Shown: piece after piece, positions 8,640 to 17,514 of the stretch | Layout of the letters: every line of letters starts with the position of its first letter | Position numbering within the stretch: the stretch's first letter is position 1 | Assembly (NCBI GenBank): GCA_003240695.1 | Contig: QFNC01000001.1 | Coordinates: 232,347-296,346 of the forward strand | DNA: 64,000 nt | DNA from: Pseudoxanthomonas suwonensis | GTDB lineage: Bacteria > Pseudomonadota > Gammaproteobacteria > Xanthomonadales > Xanthomonadaceae | Direction: 5' to 3' | Program-made: the position numbers and the translations under genes | The notes under the pieces: model-generated | What the model was told of the DNA's origin: nothing | Database searches by the model: none | The model's input: only the letters and a program-made list of their open reading frames with translations

Positions 8640-8676
8640 GGTGCATTGCCGCAACCGGCGCCTTCCGAACGAACGC

Positions 8677-9768
8677 ATGTCCCGTCCGCTGCACGCCAGC
8701 ATCCGCACCCACGCGCTGCATCACAATGCCGAGCTGATCCGGAGCCGCGCGCCGCACAGTCGCATGCTGGCGATGGTGAAGGCCGATGCCTACGGCCACG
8801 GCCTGGAAACCGTCGTCCGGGCGCTGCCGCAGGCCGATGCCTTCGGCGTGGCCGCGCTCAGCGAGGCGCGACGCATCCGTGCCATCGGTAGCACCGTGCC
8901 GATCGTGCTGATGTCCGGCCCGGACCACGCCGAGGATCTGGCCGAACTGCGGCAACTGTCGCTCGCCTGCGTGATCCATCATCCCGATCAAGTTGCGCTG
9001 CTGGAGCAGGCGCCGGCCGGTCCGCCATTGCACTGCTGGCTGAAGATCGACAGCGGCATGCACCGGCTGGGCATCGCGCCGGAAGATGTGCATGCCATCC
9101 ATGCGCGGCTGAGCGCGTGTGCGGCCGTGCACCCGGAGCTGGTGTTCATGACCCATTTCGCCAGCTCCGACGAGACCGACCTGCACACGCGCGGTGGCGC
9201 CATGACCCTGCGCCAGCTGCAGCTGTTCGAACAGGTGACTGCCGGTCTGCCCGGCCTGCGTTCGCTGGCCAATTCAGCGGCGATCCTGGACTGGCCGCAG
9301 ACCCATGCCGACTGGGTGCGGCCGGGTGGCGCGCTGTACGGCATGAGCGTGGCGGCCGGCAAACCCGGCCCGGACTACGGTCTGCAACCGGTGATGCAGC
9401 TGGACACGCGGCTGCTGTCGGTCAAGACCGTGCGCGGCGGCGAACGCGTCGGTTATTCGTCCCTGTGGGAAGCGCCGGAGGACATGCCGATCGGCATCGC
9501 GGCCGTGGGCTATGGCGATGGCTATCCGCGGCTGGCGCCCTCGGGGACGCCGGTGCTGCTCGAAGGACAGCCTGTGCCGCTGATCGGCCGGGTGTCGATG
9601 GACATGATCGCGCTGGATCTGCGCGAACGGCCGCAGGCACGCGTGGGCGATGCCGTGCGGCTGTGGGGGGATGGGCTGCCCGTGGACACGGTGGCCGCGC
9701 ACTGCGACACCATCGGCTATGCGCTGACCTGCGCCGTGACCGGACGCGTGCCGCGGGTGCCCGGTTGA
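8677..9768 (+). CDS. alr: Alanine racemase
   Basis: PLP enzyme that makes D-alanine for peptidoglycan from L-alanine. 363 residues. The PLP lysine is K35 in MVKADAYGHG and the catalytic tyrosine is Y260 in RVGYSSLW; the second-subunit active-site region GRVSMDM is also present. Start at ATG 8677 gives the usual short N-terminus; the frame is open further upstream without good signals. The neighbouring kynurenine operon releases L-alanine through kynureninase, but separate orientation and promoters make this more likely coincidence. Confidence 0.95.
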   Translation: MSRPLHASIRTHALHHNAELIRSRAPHSRMLAMVKADAYGHGLETVVRALPQADAFGVAALSEARRIRAIGSTVPIVLMSGPDHAEDLAELRQLSLACVIHHPDQVALLEQAPAGPPLHCWLKIDSGMHRLGIAPEDVHAIHARLSACAAVHPELVFMTHFASSDETDLHTRGGAMTLRQLQLFEQVTAGLPGLRSLANSAAILDWPQTHADWVRPGGALYGMSVAAGKPGPDYGLQPVMQLDTRLLSVKTVRGGERVGYSSLWEAPEDMPIGIAAVGYGDGYPRLAPSGTPVLLEGQPVPLIGRVSMDMIALDLRERPQARVGDAVRLWGDGLPVDTVAAHCDTIGYALTCAVTGRVPRVPG

Positions 9769-9857
9769 ATCGGTCGATGCCGCGTTCGCGCGCCAGACAC
9801 ATGCATTGACCGCCTTGCGCACGCATGATTCACTGCAGTTTTCGGGGGGAGAACCGC

Positions 9858-11345
9858 ATGAACCGTAGTGCGCAGCGCCGCCGCTCACGCCGCGAGGCGA
9901 TGTCGAAGGTCGACACCGCCTGGCTGCGCATGGAACGTCCCAGCAATCCGATGATGATCACCGGCGTGCTGATGTTCAACGAACGGATGGACATCCAGCG
10001 GCTGCGGCGTCTGGTCACGCAGCGCTTCCTGGCCTACGAACGCTTCACCCAGAAGCCGGTGGAAACCGCAGCGGGCGCGTTCTGGAAGACTGATTCCGCC
10101 TTCGACATCGACTGGCACGTACAGCTCACCGCGCTGCCGGGCCACGGCGACCAGCGCGAACTGGAGGAACTCACCGGCCAGCTGGCGTCCACGCCGATGG
10201 ACCACGGCCGGCCGCTGTGGCAATTCCATCTGGTGGAAAAGTACCGCGGCGGCTCGGCGCTGATCGCCCGCATCCACCACTCGTATGCCGATGGCATCGC
10301 CCTTGTGCAGGTGCTGCTGTCGCTGACCGACACCCGCCGCGATCCGCAGAAGTCGCATCACCTCACCCACGCCTGGCTGAAGGACGACGGCGCCGCCGTG
10401 GCCCAGCGCGTCGGCGCGGTGCAGCGCTACATGGGCATGGGCATGGAAGTGGTGGAAAAGGGCATGGAGATGTACCGCGATCCCACCTTGGCCGCGGTGC
10501 TGGCGCGCGAGGGCAGCGACATCGGCAAGGAACTGCTGTCCGTGCTGACCCTGCCCAACGATCCGCCATCGCTGCTGCGCGGCCGCCTGGGCACCAGCAA
10601 GCGCGTGGCCTGGGCCGATCCGCTCGATCTGGAGGAGGTCAAAGCGGTCGGCCGTGCCTGCGACTGCACCGTCAACGACGTGCTGATGGCCACCGCGGCC
10701 GGCCTGCTGCGGCAGTACATGATCGAGCGCGGCGAGGCGGTGGACGGCCTGACCCTGCGCGCCACCGTGCCGGTGAACCTGCGCCCGCTGGAACATGCCA
10801 AGAAGCTGGGCAACCACTTCGGCCTGGTGTTCCTGGATCTGCCCGTGGGCGAACCCAACCCGATTGCGCGGCTGCAGCGGGTGGCGGCCTCGATGCGTGA
10901 GCTGAAGGGCTCGAAGCAGGCGGTGCTGGCCTACGGTCTGCTGGTGGCCCTGGGGATGGCGCCGACGGCAGTGCAGGGGGCCGCACTCGATCTGCTCAGC
11001 CTGAAGGCCAGTGCCGTGGCCACCAACGTGCCCGGCCCGCAGCAGCCGCTGTACATGGCGGGATGCGCCATCGAGCAGATGATGTTCTGGGTACCGCAGA
11101 CCGGCTCGATCGGCATCGGCCTGTCCATTCTCAGCTACAACGGTCACGTGCAGTTCGGGCTGATCGCCGATGGCCGTCTGGTGCCCGATCCGCACGCGGC
11201 GATCCGGCACTTCCGTTCCGAGTTCGACAAGCTGCTGTACCTGGCGCTGATGGGCGACTGGGACATCGCACTGGCTCCGGCTACGGCCGATGCGATCATC
11301 GATGCAGTCCAACCGGCGACTGAATCCGAACCGGCTGGCGCGTGA
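9858..11345 (+). CDS. Wax ester synthase/diacylglycerol acyltransferase family protein
   Basis: Acyl-CoA:alcohol/diacylglycerol O-acyltransferase of the WS/DGAT type, which makes neutral storage lipid. 495 residues from ATG 9858, preceded by a GGGGGAGA ribosome site. The condensing motif HHSYADG (H140, H141, D145, G146) matches the family HHxxxDG active site, and the C-terminal DUF1298-like half contains the expected VPGPQQPLYMAG region. The N-terminus is Arg-rich. Substrate (wax alcohol or diglyceride) cannot be told from sequence. Confidence 0.9.
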   Translation: MNRSAQRRRSRREAMSKVDTAWLRMERPSNPMMITGVLMFNERMDIQRLRRLVTQRFLAYERFTQKPVETAAGAFWKTDSAFDIDWHVQLTALPGHGDQRELEELTGQLASTPMDHGRPLWQFHLVEKYRGGSALIARIHHSYADGIALVQVLLSLTDTRRDPQKSHHLTHAWLKDDGAAVAQRVGAVQRYMGMGMEVVEKGMEMYRDPTLAAVLAREGSDIGKELLSVLTLPNDPPSLLRGRLGTSKRVAWADPLDLEEVKAVGRACDCTVNDVLMATAAGLLRQYMIERGEAVDGLTLRATVPVNLRPLEHAKKLGNHFGLVFLDLPVGEPNPIARLQRVAASMRELKGSKQAVLAYGLLVALGMAPTAVQGAALDLLSLKASAVATNVPGPQQPLYMAGCAIEQMMFWVPQTGSIGIGLSILSYNGHVQFGLIADGRLVPDPHAAIRHFRSEFDKLLYLALMGDWDIALAPATADAIIDAVQPATESEPAGA

Positions 11346-11442
11346 ATCGCATTGGCGTCCTCACTTGCGGCTGACATCCGCATCGGTAGCTTGCGTTCCT
11401 GAATATCTGAACGGGCGCAGCCCACCGATCCGAGGAGCCATC

Positions 11443-12120
11443 ATGACGACGAAATCCAGCATCACTATTGCCACCGGTCTGGCAGCTGCCATGTTGCTGA
11501 GCAGCTGTGCCACCTACACCGGCCAGACCAGCGATCCGAACGATCCCAACCGCACCCGCAACAATGCATTGATCGGCGCCGGAATCGGTGCCGCTGTGGG
11601 CCTGCTCAGCGGTTCGGATGCCACCGAACGCCGTCAGCGCGCGCTGGTCGGTGCGGGCGTGGGTGGCCTGGCCGGGGGTGCCATCGGCGTGTACCAGGAT
11701 CGCCAGGAAGCGGCCTTGCGCCAGCGCATGGCCGGTACCGGCGTGGATGTGGTGCGCCAGGGCGACAACATCACCCTGAACATGCCCAGCAACATCACCT
11801 TCGCCTTCGACAGCTCGAATCTGGATCCGAAGTTTTACCCGGTTCTGGACGGCGTGGCGGCCACGCTCCAGGAATACAACCAGACCATCGTGGAAGTGGC
11901 CGGCCATACCGACAGCGTGGGTGCGGAGGGCTATAACCAGCAGCTGTCGGTGCAGCGCGCCAATGCCGTGGGCAACTACCTGATGGGCAAGGGGCTGGTG
12001 CGGGACCGCTTCATCATCACCGGTGCGGGTGAAACCCGGCCGGTGGCCAGCAACGAGACCGATGCCGGGCGTGCCCAGAACCGTCGCGTGGAAGTGACGC
12101 TGGTGCCGGTGCGCAGCTGA
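11443..12120 (+). CDS. OmpA-family lipoprotein with glycine-zipper domain
   Basis: 225-residue outer-membrane lipoprotein. Signal peptide with lipobox LLSSC (C22), then two glycine-zipper segments (GAGIGAAVGLLSG and GAGVGGLAGGAIG, residues about 45-90), then an OmpA-like peptidoglycan-binding domain (about 110-220) with the NITFAFDSSNLD start and the GHTDSVGAEGYNQQLSVQRA signature. The likely role is anchoring the outer membrane to peptidoglycan. It ends 26 bases before a strong terminator shared with the convergent TonB receptor gene. Confidence 0.92.
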   Translation: MTTKSSITIATGLAAAMLLSSCATYTGQTSDPNDPNRTRNNALIGAGIGAAVGLLSGSDATERRQRALVGAGVGGLAGGAIGVYQDRQEAALRQRMAGTGVDVVRQGDNITLNMPSNITFAFDSSNLDPKFYPVLDGVAATLQEYNQTIVEVAGHTDSVGAEGYNQQLSVQRANAVGNYLMGKGLVRDRFIITGAGETRPVASNETDAGRAQNRRVEVTLVPVRS

Positions 12121-12146
12121 TCGATTGCCACCGATGGCGAAGACAT

Positions 12147-12175
12147 AAAACGGGCCGCTTGCAGCGGCCCGTTTT
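12147..12175. terminator. Bidirectional intrinsic terminator
   Basis: A perfect GC stem (CGGGCCGC at 12151-12158 with GCGGCCCG at 12164-12171) is flanked by AAAA on the left and TTTT on the right, so it can end transcription from both the OmpA-lipoprotein gene (plus) and the TonB receptor gene (minus). Confidence 0.88.
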
Positions 12176-12261
12176 CTGTCGCGTGAATTGCCATGAACGA
12201 GTTGCCATGGCCGAAAATGCCGGCAATCCGACGTCCGTGACGGAACTGCCGGCCTTGGTGA

Positions 12262-14907
12262 TCAGAACGATGCGGACAGCGACAGCGAATAGGTCACGCC
12301 CGGATCGTAGCGGTTCACTTCGACCTCGGCACCGTTGCGGGTCTGGTATTCGCGGTACTCGGTGTCGAGCAGATTGCGCGCGGAAAACCCGACGGTCATG
12401 TCGATGCCGCCGAGGATGAAACCCTTGCGCAGGACCAGGTCGAGCTGGGTGCCCGGTTTCACCTGGTAATCCGGCTGTCCCGGACGGCCACGGGCGCTGA
12501 TCCGATCGCTGACATGATTGGCCACCAGCATGATCTGGCTGCCGCTGTCGGGGCTTTCGATGCCGAACTGCAGGTTGGCGATGTGCTCCGACTGACCCTG
12601 CATGGGTGCACCGTCGCGCACGAACAACAGTGCATCGACCGGCGTGGCATAACCGTAGGGATGCACCCTGTCGCCGGCGCCGGCCTTGATTTCCGAATCC
12701 GACCAGGTGTAGTTGCCGGACAGGAACAGGCGGTTTTCCGCACCCAGCCAGGACCACGCGAACGGGCTGCCCAGATAGGTCTTCGCTTCCAGTTCCAGAC
12801 CCAGCAGGCGCGCTTCCGGCGCATTCAGGAAGCTCTGGAAAATGGTGCCGCCGGCCTCGTTGATGTTGGCCTCGATCGGATTATCGATCTGCTTGTAGAA
12901 CAGGCCGGCGGTGACATGCTCGCCCGGGCGGAAAAACCACTCGTAGCGCACGTCGGCATTCATCAGCTCGCTGTCCTGCAGATACGGGTTGCCGTAGAAC
13001 AGGCGGTCGCTGTCCGGATCGGTGTATTGCTGGGGCGCCATTTCGCGGAACTGCGGCCTGGCGATGGTCTGCGACAGGCCGAAGCGGATCTGCTGGTTTT
13101 CCGCGAAATTCCAAGTCAGCGTGGCCGACGGTAGCGCATAATCCTTTTCAAGCGGCTGCACCCCGGTTTCCGGCGTGCCGCTGAAGATGTCGTAGGGCAT
13201 CACTGCCTGGGTGGCGTCTTCGTAGCGCACGCCCACGGTACTGCGCAGGGTGGGGTTGAATTCGATCTCGCCCTGCAGATAGGCGGCGCGCACCTTCAGC
13301 GTGGCGTCGTAGGCTGCCGATCCGAAGCCGCCGGTGGTTTCGCGCAGCCGCAGCAGGTCCTGGCTCAGGTTGTAGTCGGAAAACAGGAAATCCGGACGCT
13401 GGTAGCGATTCAGGAACGGCAGCGCGCCATCCAGGGCGAGAAAGCGGAATTCGCGGCTCTCGGCAGTGCGGTCGTTGTCCGAGTATGACAGGCCACCGCT
13501 CAGGATCACGGTGCGGTCCTCGATCGGCAGGCGCCAGGTCACGTCCACCGCGCCGCTGACAACCTTGTCGTCGACATGGCTGAAACGGGTGTAGTTCTGC
13601 TGGCGGCTGCCGTCGTGGGTCCAGTGGCCGTCGATCTTCTCGAAGCGGATGCCCTTCTCGTACGGCACGTTGCGACGCGCGCGGGCGTAAGCCAGGCGCC
13701 AGTCGATGGTCAGGTCGTCGTATTCACCGAACTGGTGCTTGCCCGTCAGCTGGTGGTTGAACAGGTCGCGCTCGAACCATTCGGTGTAGTCGTCGCGCAC
13801 CTCGTTGCCGGAAAACAGGATGTCGGTGCCGGCGCGGCTGCGGGTTTCCTTGCTGGTGTCGTGCACGTACAGCGTGGTCAGTCCGAAGGTATGCTGGCCG
13901 TACTCCACGCCCGCGCCCAGCAGCACGTTCACGCGGGCATCGTTTTGGGTGGAGAGGAATTCGTAATCGCGGTCCAGCTCCAGTGCGCTGCTGGTGAAGA
14001 AGCCTTCCTGCTGGGTGCCGAACTTGGTGCGCCACTGGTTTTCGAAGCCGGCCACTGCGATGAAACCGATGCGGCCGCCGTCCGGGGTCAGGTCGGTGGT
14101 GTAGCCGGCGCTGGCACCGACGTTCCAGTCCGGATCGATGCTGTCGTTTTCCTGCAGGAGGTTGACGCTGGCATTCTCGAAACTTCGGCCGATGCGGCGG
14201 ATGTCCTCGCGGGTGAAGTTGCCCATGTCCACACGTTGTCCGCTCGCAATCGCATCCTTCAGCGCAGCCGGCATCTTGCGGGTGCCGTCGTCGTAACCCC
14301 AGATGTCGCTGTCGCCGCCGCCGTAATGGGTCAGGCCTTTTTCGCCGGTGGTGACGCTGTTGCCGCCGCCGCCGATCTGGACCGAGAGGAAATTCTCGCG
14401 CGGGATGGTCAACGCCTGCATGTCGATCACGCCACCGCCGAATTCGCCCGGATACTTCGCCGAATAGGTTTTCTGCACGGTGATGCCCTGCAGCACCTCG
14501 GCCGGGAACAGATCCAGCGGCACCACGCGCTGCATCGGCTCCGGGCTGGGCAGCGGCGAGCCGTTCATCATCGCCGAGGAATAGCGCTCGTTCAGGCCGC
14601 GCACGAACACGAACTTGTCGTTGGCCACGCTAACGCCGGTGACGCGGGTCAACGCATCGGCGGCGCTGTCGTCGCCGGTGCGCTCGAAGTCCTCGCGGGT
14701 CACGAACGAGGCCACTTCAGCCGTTTCCAGCATCGGCTGCGGGATGTAGTCGCCCCGCACCTGCACGGCATCGAGAGTGGTGGCTTCGGTGGGCGGCGTT
14801 TCATCCTGCGACGACGGGGCGTCGGTGGACTGGGCCAGTGCCACCGGCGAGGCGATCAGAGCGGCCACGGCCAGGAACAGCCCGCTGCGTTTGGGAAGCA
14901 TCATCAT
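12262..14907 (-). CDS. TonB-dependent outer-membrane receptor
   Basis: Outer-membrane receptor of about 880 residues. Signal peptide (hydrophobic core about residues 8-24, cleaving after VALAQ), plug domain with LDAVQVRGDYIP, the DALTRVTGVSV helix and VFVRGLNERYSSAMMNGSP, then a 22-strand barrel ending in the outer-membrane C-terminal phenylalanine (SLSASF). Start chosen at the first Met of a triple (14907) because AAGG lies five bases before it; ATG 14922 is an alternative. No TonB-box carbohydrate or siderophore specificity can be read off. The next gene upstream on the same strand encodes a secreted lipoprotein, and the two probably work together in nutrient capture. Confidence 0.92.
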   Translation of the reverse strand: MMMLPKRSGLFLAVAALIASPVALAQSTDAPSSQDETPPTEATTLDAVQVRGDYIPQPMLETAEVASFVTREDFERTGDDSAADALTRVTGVSVANDKFVFVRGLNERYSSAMMNGSPLPSPEPMQRVVPLDLFPAEVLQGITVQKTYSAKYPGEFGGGVIDMQALTIPRENFLSVQIGGGGNSVTTGEKGLTHYGGGDSDIWGYDDGTRKMPAALKDAIASGQRVDMGNFTREDIRRIGRSFENASVNLLQENDSIDPDWNVGASAGYTTDLTPDGGRIGFIAVAGFENQWRTKFGTQQEGFFTSSALELDRDYEFLSTQNDARVNVLLGAGVEYGQHTFGLTTLYVHDTSKETRSRAGTDILFSGNEVRDDYTEWFERDLFNHQLTGKHQFGEYDDLTIDWRLAYARARRNVPYEKGIRFEKIDGHWTHDGSRQQNYTRFSHVDDKVVSGAVDVTWRLPIEDRTVILSGGLSYSDNDRTAESREFRFLALDGALPFLNRYQRPDFLFSDYNLSQDLLRLRETTGGFGSAAYDATLKVRAAYLQGEIEFNPTLRSTVGVRYEDATQAVMPYDIFSGTPETGVQPLEKDYALPSATLTWNFAENQQIRFGLSQTIARPQFREMAPQQYTDPDSDRLFYGNPYLQDSELMNADVRYEWFFRPGEHVTAGLFYKQIDNPIEANINEAGGTIFQSFLNAPEARLLGLELEAKTYLGSPFAWSWLGAENRLFLSGNYTWSDSEIKAGAGDRVHPYGYATPVDALLFVRDGAPMQGQSEHIANLQFGIESPDSGSQIMLVANHVSDRISARGRPGQPDYQVKPGTQLDLVLRKGFILGGIDMTVGFSARNLLDTEYREYQTRNGAEVEVNRYDPGVTYSLSLSASF

Positions 14908-14995
14908 CGAGACCTTGTGCATGGAAATACGTGCAAGCCACCGGCAGAACGACGCGTGGCCGTTCTGCCGGTGTGTGAACATGCGCCGTGCGGAA

Positions 14996-16456
14996 TCAGC
15001 AGGGCTTGTCGCTGGTCAGGCCGCAGCTCCAGCCTTGCCACCAGGTGTCGGACGCGTTCTTCACCGCGCCGATGTAATCCACGGTCTGGAAGAACGGGCT
15101 GATGGTGCGCAGGTTGGCGTAGACCGGACGGGCGGTCTCGTTGGCACCGTTGATGAACCCGCCGGTCAGGGTGGAGGTGCCGTTCGACACGTTGTTGCTG
15201 CCGGCCTCGAAATCGGCCTGAGCGCGTGCGTCGGCAAACGGCGTCGGGCAGCTGAAATAGGCCGAGTGGAACGTGCCCTTGGTATCGGTGTCGGATACCG
15301 AATAGCATTGGGCGCCCGCGCCCGTGCCACCCGCCGGACGGGTGACCACGGCATTCAGGATCGAAGCCTGGGTGCCCTGGTTCAGGGTGATGGCGGCACC
15401 GCCGCCTGCGCGGCCGATCATGGTCACGTTGGCGATTTTCGGCTGCGAGTAGGGCGTCTTGCGGATCGCGCTCCATTCGAACATCTTGTCGCCGCCGTTG
15501 GCGCGCTGCTGGATGATGGCGAACTGGATGGCACCGTCCCAACCGGTGTCGGTATCCAGGCTGTCGTCGTCGTTGCCGGTCAGCACGATGTGCCGGGCGT
15601 TGACGCGACCGCCGAAGATCTCGATACCGTCATCCGAGCTGTTGTGCACCTGCACGTAGTCCACGTTGGTGCCGGAGCCCACGCCGGCCAGGGTAATGCC
15701 GTTCAGTTCGTTGTTCTGCGCGATTTCGAAGCCCGAATGCTGCACGCGCACGTACTTCAGCTCGCCGCTGTTGTCGGTGGCCGAATTGCCGCCGTAGAAG
15801 GCGTTGGTGCCTTCCACCTGGGCCTGGCATTCCGGGGTGCCCGACACCGTGGTGCCCGGGCAGGCGCTGATGGGCGCGCGGCCCAGCACCACCACGCCGC
15901 CCCACTGGCCTATCGAATCGGCAGTGGTCTGGCCTTCGACGCCCTGCTTGGAAGTGAACACCACCGGGTTGGTGGCGCTGCCCTGGGCATACAACTGCGA
16001 GCCCCGGTTCACCACCAGGAAGTCGGCACCGGCCGAACCGTACAACTTCACGCCGGCGTCGATGGTGAGGGTGCCCGAACGCGCGCCGGCGGTGGGTGCC
16101 TGGGCGTTGCCGCCCATGTCTTCGCCGACTTGGGTCTTGCCCGCGATGGCATACACGGTTCCGGCGCGATTGGGCACCACCAGCGAGCCGACGATCAGCT
16201 CCGGCAGACGGCAGGCGCGCATGGTGCCGTTGGCCACGGTGCCGATGTTGGTGAAGCCGGTCGGACAGTCGGCAGCCGGGCCACCACTGGGCGGCGGGGT
16301 GGTCGGTGGCGGCGGTGGCGGTGTGGTCGGCGGCGGCGGCGGGAAACTGCCTTCACCCGGCGAGGCGACGCGGTCGGCGCCGCCGCCGCAGGCGCTCAAC
16401 GCCAGGATGGCGCCGAATGCCAGCAGCAACGGCTTGGTGGTCTGCAGGGTGGACAT
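14996..16456 (-). CDS. Secreted lipoprotein with predicted beta-helix fold, partner of the TonB receptor
   Basis: 486 residues. Signal peptide with lipobox ALSAC, then an 18-residue-scale Pro/Thr-rich linker of the PPPPPTTPP type, then a long domain rich in Gly, Asn, Ser and Val with repeated short strands (for example DYVQVHNSSDDGIEIFGG and RHIVLTGNDDDSLDTDTG) that resembles right-handed parallel beta-helix proteins. Similar proteins are often labelled multidrug transporter in databases, which the sequence does not support. Start at ATG 16456 with GGAG upstream. 89 bases separate its stop from the TonB receptor start, so one transcript is likely. Ligand unknown. Confidence 0.75.
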   Translation of the reverse strand: MSTLQTTKPLLLAFGAILALSACGGGADRVASPGEGSFPPPPPTTPPPPPPTTPPPSGGPAADCPTGFTNIGTVANGTMRACRLPELIVGSLVVPNRAGTVYAIAGKTQVGEDMGGNAQAPTAGARSGTLTIDAGVKLYGSAGADFLVVNRGSQLYAQGSATNPVVFTSKQGVEGQTTADSIGQWGGVVVLGRAPISACPGTTVSGTPECQAQVEGTNAFYGGNSATDNSGELKYVRVQHSGFEIAQNNELNGITLAGVGSGTNVDYVQVHNSSDDGIEIFGGRVNARHIVLTGNDDDSLDTDTGWDGAIQFAIIQQRANGGDKMFEWSAIRKTPYSQPKIANVTMIGRAGGGAAITLNQGTQASILNAVVTRPAGGTGAGAQCYSVSDTDTKGTFHSAYFSCPTPFADARAQADFEAGSNNVSNGTSTLTGGFINGANETARPVYANLRTISPFFQTVDYIGAVKNASDTWWQGWSCGLTSDKPC

Positions 16457-16541
16457 GGGCTGTCTGCTCCGGGAATGTGGGGAAGGGCGGCGTGCACGGC
16501 GGTGAGGCCGCAGCGGCGAGGCGCATTCTGGAAGCCGCAGA

Positions 16542-16589
16542 TGACAGTCCTGTGCCGTTCCCGGGACTGTCATGTGACAGTCGTGTCAC
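16542..16589. promoter_or_regulatory. Palindrome with repeated TGACAGTC half-sites between divergent genes
   Basis: GACTGTCA-TG-TGACAGTC at 16565-16582 is a perfect 8-base inverted repeat. A further TGACAGTC half-site lies at 16542-16549, 33 bases before the matching half at 16575-16582, and TGTCAC follows at 16584-16589. The cluster lies in the divergent gap between the lipoprotein/TonB receptor operon and the prolyl-hydroxylase gene. CTGTCAT is also the half-site of Pho boxes, but the 11-base spacing of a Pho box is only partly kept, so the regulator is open. Confidence 0.5.
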
Positions 16590-16668
16590 CATTCAGTCGC
16601 ATGGCATTGCGGGCGGCGCTTGGCGGTGGCAGCATCCATGGACCCCGTGTGACATGCGAGCAAGCGAC

Positions 16669-17514
16669 ATGAACACCGCCGAAAGCGACATTTCCCGCTG
16701 GATCGTGCAGCGAGTGGAAGCGGGCGACAGCCCGGACGTGCTGCTGGACAACATGGTCAGCCATGGCTGGAGCCGCGACCTGGCCAGCACCACCCTGCAG
16801 GACACCCTGCAACGCCACATCGAGCAGGTCAGTCGCGAGCAGGGGCTGCCGCTGCCGGTCAAGGTGCCCAATCCGGTGGAATGGAACGCCGCCGGTGTGA
16901 TCCAGTTGCCGGATCGCGAGGTGCAGATCCTGGCCAACATGCTGCTGCCGCGAGTGGTGGTGCTGGGCAACCTGCTCAGTCACGAGGAATGCGATGCGCT
17001 GATCGGGATGGCGCGCGCCAGACTGGCCCCGTCGATGACCCTGAATCTGGAAACCGGCACCGACGAACCCAATGCCGCCCGCACCAGCCGGGGCACCTAT
17101 TTCTATCGCGGCCGCGATGCGTTGTGCGATCGCATCGATGCGCGCCTGTCGGCACTGCTGGACTGGCCGGTGGAGCATGGCGAAGGGCTGCAGGTGCTGC
17201 ACTACGGACCGGGCGCGGAATACAAGCCGCACTACGATTATTTCGATCCGTCGCGGCCCGGTGCCGGCGATACGTTGAAACGCGGCGGTCAGCGGGTCGC
17301 CTCGGTGGTGATGTACCTCAACACCCCCGAAGCCGGCGGCAGCACCAGTTTTCCCGACGTGCATTTCGAAGTGGCCGCGATCAAGGGCAATGCCGTGTTC
17401 TTCAGCTACGACCGCGCCCATCCCATGACCAAGTCGCTGCACGGCGGCTCGCCGGTCAAGGCGGGGGAAAAATGGGTGGCCACCAAGTGGCTGCGCGAGT
17501 CGGTGCATGTCTGA
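16669..17514 (+). CDS. 2OG-Fe(II) oxygenase, prolyl 4-hydroxylase type
   Basis: 281 residues. An N-terminal helical region of about 90 residues precedes a P4H catalytic domain. Fe(II) ligands H188 and D190 (KPHYDYF) and H258 (SLHGGSP), and the 2-oxoglutarate lysine K268 (GEKWVATKW), are all present. It probably hydroxylates a proline or related residue in a protein; target unknown. ATG 16669 is used; ATG 16654 is in frame just upstream. Its stop overlaps the mazG start by eight bases. Confidence 0.9.
   Translation: MNTAESDISRWIVQRVEAGDSPDVLLDNMVSHGWSRDLASTTLQDTLQRHIEQVSREQGLPLPVKVPNPVEWNAAGVIQLPDREVQILANMLLPRVVVLGNLLSHEECDALIGMARARLAPSMTLNLETGTDEPNAARTSRGTYFYRGRDALCDRIDARLSALLDWPVEHGEGLQVLHYGPGAEYKPHYDYFDPSRPGAGDTLKRGGQRVASVVMYLNTPEAGGSTSFPDVHFEVAAIKGNAVFFSYDRAHPMTKSLHGGSPVKAGEKWVATKWLRESVHV

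Noticed and set aside
8677..9768. A functional link between alanine racemase and L-alanine released by kynureninase
   Set aside because: The genes are divergent with separate promoters and a gene between them; adjacency alone is not evidence.
16565..16590. Calling the palindrome a Pho box
   Set aside because: One half-site fits CTGTCAT but the required direct repeat at 11-base spacing is poor, and the inverted symmetry is the stronger signal.
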